Positions 61,177 to 64,000 of a DNA stretch of 64,000 bases are shown one piece after another. Origin of the DNA: Thalassomonas sp. RHCl1 (GTDB lineage: Bacteria; Pseudomonadota; Gammaproteobacteria; Enterobacterales; Alteromonadaceae); assembly GCF_947387555.1 (NCBI RefSeq), contig NZ_CANDNZ010000009.1:62001-126000 (forward strand), read 5' to 3'. Made by a program: the position numbers and the translations under genes. Under the pieces are notes generated by a model that searched no databases, was not told the origin of the DNA, and saw only the letters and a list, made by a program, of their open reading frames with translations. How positions within the stretch are numbered: position 1 is the stretch's first letter; every line of letters begins with the position of its first letter.

Positions 61177-62867
61177 TTGTCACTGTGGTTGACCAAAGCG
61201 GTTAAATGCTCGGATAAGGCGATAAGTTTATTGCTTTGTTGTACTGTGGCCTCCGTGCCGACCAGGGTTTTCCTGGCATCTTGTTCAACGGCGTCGAGGT
61301 GGCACTTGATGTCTGCCAGGGTCATATTTTGCTGCTCGGCTGCTGCGGCAATCTGGTTATTCATATCGCAGATATTGGCCATACTGGTGGTGATGGTGGT
61401 TAAGAAGTGCTCGGCTTCGACGGCGTAATCGACTGACTCGTTTACCCGCTTGCTGCTTTGGCTCATCGCCATAGTTGCCTGACCGGAGTCGTTTTGCAGG
61501 TCGTTTACCAGCTGGTTGATTTCTTTGGTGGCCGCCTGGGTGCGCTGTGCCAGCGAGCGGACTTCGTCGGCAACCACGGCAAACCCTTTGCCCTGCTCAC
61601 CGGCGCGGGCGGCCTCTATGGCGGCATTAAGGGCCAATAAATTGGTCTGCTCGGCGATGCCGTCTATGGTGGTGACTATATTGCCTATGGTATCCGTTCT
61701 CTGGTGCAGCCGGGTAATGGCAAGGCCGGTTTGGCCGATGTTTTGCTCAAGCGCCTTGATGGCACTGAGGGTATTTTCGACTTTTACCTGCCCCTGCTGC
61801 ACGGCATCGTTGGCGCTGACCGAGGCCATTGCGGTATCGGAGGCGCCGCCGGCGACCTCTTCACTGCTTTGATGCAATTGCGACAGTGCCGTGACCACGC
61901 TGGTGAGGTTGAGCAGCCTTTCATGGATGCTTTGTTTGGTCTGCTCGGCGATGGCTGCGGTTTGTCCGGACGCGGATATTAAGGTTTGCGAGCCTTGTGA
62001 CAGTTCTAGCATGATATTGGCCAATATCCGCATCAGATCGTTAAAATTAGCCGCCAGAATGCCTATTTCTCCCGCCTGCTTATCATCAAAGCGGGTGGCC
62101 AGGTTTGCCTGGTTACGGGCTAAGCCTTCGATGATTTCCCGGGTGCCCAGGTTAAGCTGGTTTAGCGGCTTTGAGACCTTCAGTTTGAGTAAAATAAAGG
62201 TAATGGTAAAAGACAGCACCAGCAGCAGGATAAAATAAAAGGTGGATAAATAACCGTTTTTCGATGCCGTAGCCAGATAGTCTTTTAGCGGAATGCTTAC
62301 CCCCAGGGCGCCGATCAGCAGGCTTTTTTCGGTGGGGATGCCGTGGCAATTGGCACATCCCGGGTGCATATCGCTGGTCAGGGGCACGGCAAAGCGGTAA
62401 TACTGATCGGATATCTCAACTACGGCATCGCGGGAGCCGCTATAAAATGCCCGCAGGGTTTTCTGTTCAAATGCTCCCCGTGCCCGGGTATTTTCCTGTC
62501 CCTGGGGGGCTAGCTTAAGCAGCTTGGCATCGGTAAATAAGCGCACCCGGCTGTGTTTATCGCCAAAGTCATGGGTAACCGCCCGGTCTACCGCGCTGAT
62601 GGTGCGCTGCCAGTCGCTTTTGATTGTTTGTCTGGCTGTTTCGTCGGCGGCTGCCCGGTATTCGTCATTAAAGCGCACCGTGGAAACGATAAACATTTGT
62701 GCGGCTCTGTCGATCAACTCTTTGGCTTTGCCGGAAACTTCCTCTATCGCCATGGCCCTGCTGTTATGGATATTGAGGTAGCCAAGGATCAGGCTGGAGC
62801 ATAAACCGGCTAAAATTAAGATGGCGATGACCTGGCCGTTAATGGTTTTTGGCTTGATGATACTCAT
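61173..62867 (-). CDS. Methyl-accepting chemotaxis protein with haem-binding sensor
   Basis: 564 residues from MSIIKPK. Membrane helix near 10-30; periplasmic DUF3365/Tll0287-like sensor with a haem c site CANCHG; second membrane helix near 205-225; HAMP-like region; then the conserved MCP hairpin ([20 protein letters not shown], then [20 protein letters not shown]). Likely senses redox or gas. The start further upstream in the frame would not give a membrane anchor at the N terminus. Confidence 0.92.
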   Translation of the reverse strand: MSIIKPKTINGQVIAILILAGLCSSLILGYLNIHNSRAMAIEEVSGKAKELIDRAAQMFIVSTVRFNDEYRAAADETARQTIKSDWQRTISAVDRAVTHDFGDKHSRVRLFTDAKLLKLAPQGQENTRARGAFEQKTLRAFYSGSRDAVVEISDQYYRFAVPLTSDMHPGCANCHGIPTEKSLLIGALGVSIPLKDYLATASKNGYLSTFYFILLLVLSFTITFILLKLKVSKPLNQLNLGTREIIEGLARNQANLATRFDDKQAGEIGILAANFNDLMRILANIMLELSQGSQTLISASGQTAAIAEQTKQSIHERLLNLTSVVTALSQLHQSSEEVAGGASDTAMASVSANDAVQQGQVKVENTLSAIKALEQNIGQTGLAITRLHQRTDTIGNIVTTIDGIAEQTNLLALNAAIEAARAGEQGKGFAVVADEVRSLAQRTQAATKEINQLVNDLQNDSGQATMAMSQSSKRVNESVDYAVEAEHFLTTITTSMANICDMNNQIAAAAEQQNMTLADIKCHLDAVEQDARKTLVGTEATVQQSNKLIALSEHLTALVNHSDN

Positions 62868-63017
62868 ATTTTCTTTCACTGCTGGCTGATTAAATGGCGT
62901 TGCGATATAGGGAGCATCAGCTCTCCTGCATGAGGTTTTACAGCCTAAAGCAAGCACAAACAGGATACTCGGTGAAAGCTAGGGTCTTAGCGGACAGTGA
63001 TCTTTCGCGGTATGAGC

Positions 63018-63710
63018 TTATCTGCGTTGGGGGGAGTTTTTTGCGCGGTAAACAACAGCGGGAAACGCCTTAAGCAGCGCGAGCACAAAAGGAATGCATA
63101 CTAGCAACAAGCTTTGTTTGAATGCCATCATCCAGGCCATAGCGGCACTGAGCAGACACCAGAGCAAGGGTAAGATCAGGTAATAGCGGCTGCGGCCGGC
63201 TGTCATTAACAAAAGCCCCAGCGTTGCCAGGCAAGTGGCATCGGCACCGACACCGTAATAATCGGCGCTTTCCCAGCCCTGATGTAAATAGGCGGTGAGG
63301 GCGGGGTAAAGCAGTAAAGCGAACAGGTAAAGCAACAATCCGCTATAACCGATAGCGGTGAACTGGGCTTGATAGCGAATGTTATGCTTAAAGACGCCAA
63401 AAAAAACCAGCAGGGCTGCCTGTACAGTAAAAAGCAGGGCAAAAGCCGGCGCCGCCCAATTGATTGCGCTGAAGTAGTGGCAGTGAAAAACTAAACCCAC
63501 CCATAACCAGTGACATGCCAGGCTGAGGTTAACCAGGCGATGCCGGTGTCTGTAGCGTGATTTTATCAGCATCAGATTGACGGCGCCGAGCAATAAGGTG
63601 AGCAGGGGTAATGGCCAGACGGCCTGGTTGTAGTGAGTGAGCAGGCGCACATAGTTCTCCGGCGTAAACATTAAAAAGTCAGATAAAAACAAAAACAAGG
63701 GTTCAAGCAT
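63018..63710 (-). CDS. DUF6064-like membrane protein (230 aa)
   Basis: About seven membrane segments, with VGADATCLATLGLLLM in the last third, like the GV-P-PT-L-T-G-LLL pattern of DUF6064 proteins. Function unknown. The ATG overlaps the stop of the neighbouring aldo/keto reductase by 1 base. Confidence 0.75.
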   Translation of the reverse strand: MLEPLFLFLSDFLMFTPENYVRLLTHYNQAVWPLPLLTLLLGAVNLMLIKSRYRHRHRLVNLSLACHWLWVGLVFHCHYFSAINWAAPAFALLFTVQAALLVFFGVFKHNIRYQAQFTAIGYSGLLLYLFALLLYPALTAYLHQGWESADYYGVGADATCLATLGLLLMTAGRSRYYLILPLLWCLLSAAMAWMMAFKQSLLLVCIPFVLALLKAFPAVVYRAKNSPQRR

Positions 63711-64000
63711 CAGATGCCCTGTATGTCATTGAGCATTTGGGCTCTGAATTTTTCATCCGGAATGGTGCCCTTGAGCGCCGCCATATTTTCCTGCATATGC
63801 GCCACCTGGCTGGTGGCGGGGATGGCACAGCTGATATCCGGGTGGGAGATGATAAATTTCAGGAAATACTGCGCCCAGTTATGGCAATCTATTGCTTTGG
63901 CGGACGCGGGTAAAGCTTTTCCCTGGACACGGCGGAATAACCCTTTACGCTGGAAAGGGCGGTTGGCGATCACGGCGATGCCTTTCTCCCGCGCCAGCGG
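63710..64000 (-). CDS. Aldo/keto reductase, C-terminal part
   Basis: Frame open to the window end, so the N terminus lies beyond 64000. The visible 96 residues (LAREKGIAVIANRPFQR, then FIISHPDISCAIPATSQVAHMQEN) have the NADP-binding end of aldo/keto reductases (I-P-A-T-S). Precedes the DUF6064-like gene, overlapping by 1 base. Confidence 0.88.
   Translation of the reverse strand, partial: PLAREKGIAVIANRPFQRKGLFRRVQGKALPASAKAIDCHNWAQYFLKFIISHPDISCAIPATSQVAHMQENMAALKGTIPDEKFRAQMLNDIQGI

Overview
The window looks like a chromosomal segment of a marine gammaproteobacterium, probably in or near the Alteromonadales/Colwelliaceae (Thalassomonas-like). This is inferred from the gene mix (glycine cleavage operon next to an integron, diguanylate cyclase, MCP with a haem-binding sensor, RtcB2/PrfH pair, many secreted and lipoprotein hydrolases) and moderate base composition. 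No rRNA or tRNA gene was found to settle the taxonomy.

Region 1 (1-1.7 kb) is the 3' end of gcvP with its terminator. Region 2 (1.7-14.8 kb) is a sedentary chromosomal integron. It has an intact integrase gene on the minus strand with a LexA (SOS) box, an attI region carrying a striking double palindrome, and about 23 gene cassettes, all on the plus strand. The cassettes are separated by attC sites that are well formed at the proximal end and partly decayed at the distal end. Cassette products are mostly unknown small membrane, secreted or zinc-ribbon proteins. The readable exceptions are a Rof-type Rho inhibitor, a GNAT acetyltransferase, and a two-gene cassette with a YVTN beta-propeller. 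Two cassettes carry no convincing ORF but share conserved sequence. One cassette gene appears to start at ATT.

Region 3 (14.8-21.8 kb) is accessory DNA. It holds an mscS gene whose 3' end is repeated 3.3 kb downstream, an intervening segment with an SH3/metallo-beta-lactamase ComEC-like gene and an unknown two-gene operon, three copies (one broken) of a small ribbon-helix-helix-like gene, and an XRE regulator overlapping a 53-residue peptide with a double-glycine-like leader. Region 4 (21.8-30.4 kb) has DJ-1/PfpI, LamG, NTF2-like, XRE, two GNAT genes, a GGDEF protein and a CYTH phosphatase.

Region 5 (30.5-49.4 kb) has a giant membrane protein, then an operon-like run: a Prc-like S41 lipoprotein with both catalytic positions replaced, an SF1 helicase with a nuclease-like tail, and a MepA-type endopeptidase. 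This is followed by a POT-like transporter, a DUF3857/transglutaminase protein, and a saccharopine dehydrogenase-like/DUF2269/DoxX-like set. Region 6 (49.4-64 kb) has the rtcB2-prfH ribosome repair/rescue pair, preceded by a 13-codon ORF with a strong ribosome binding site. It also has two periplasmic binding proteins, YwbE, an exported Hcp-fold protein, an M16 protease, a nucleotide pyrophosphatase/phosphodiesterase, an OYE reductase divergent from a LysR gene, a haem MCP, a DUF6064-like protein and part of an aldo/keto reductase.
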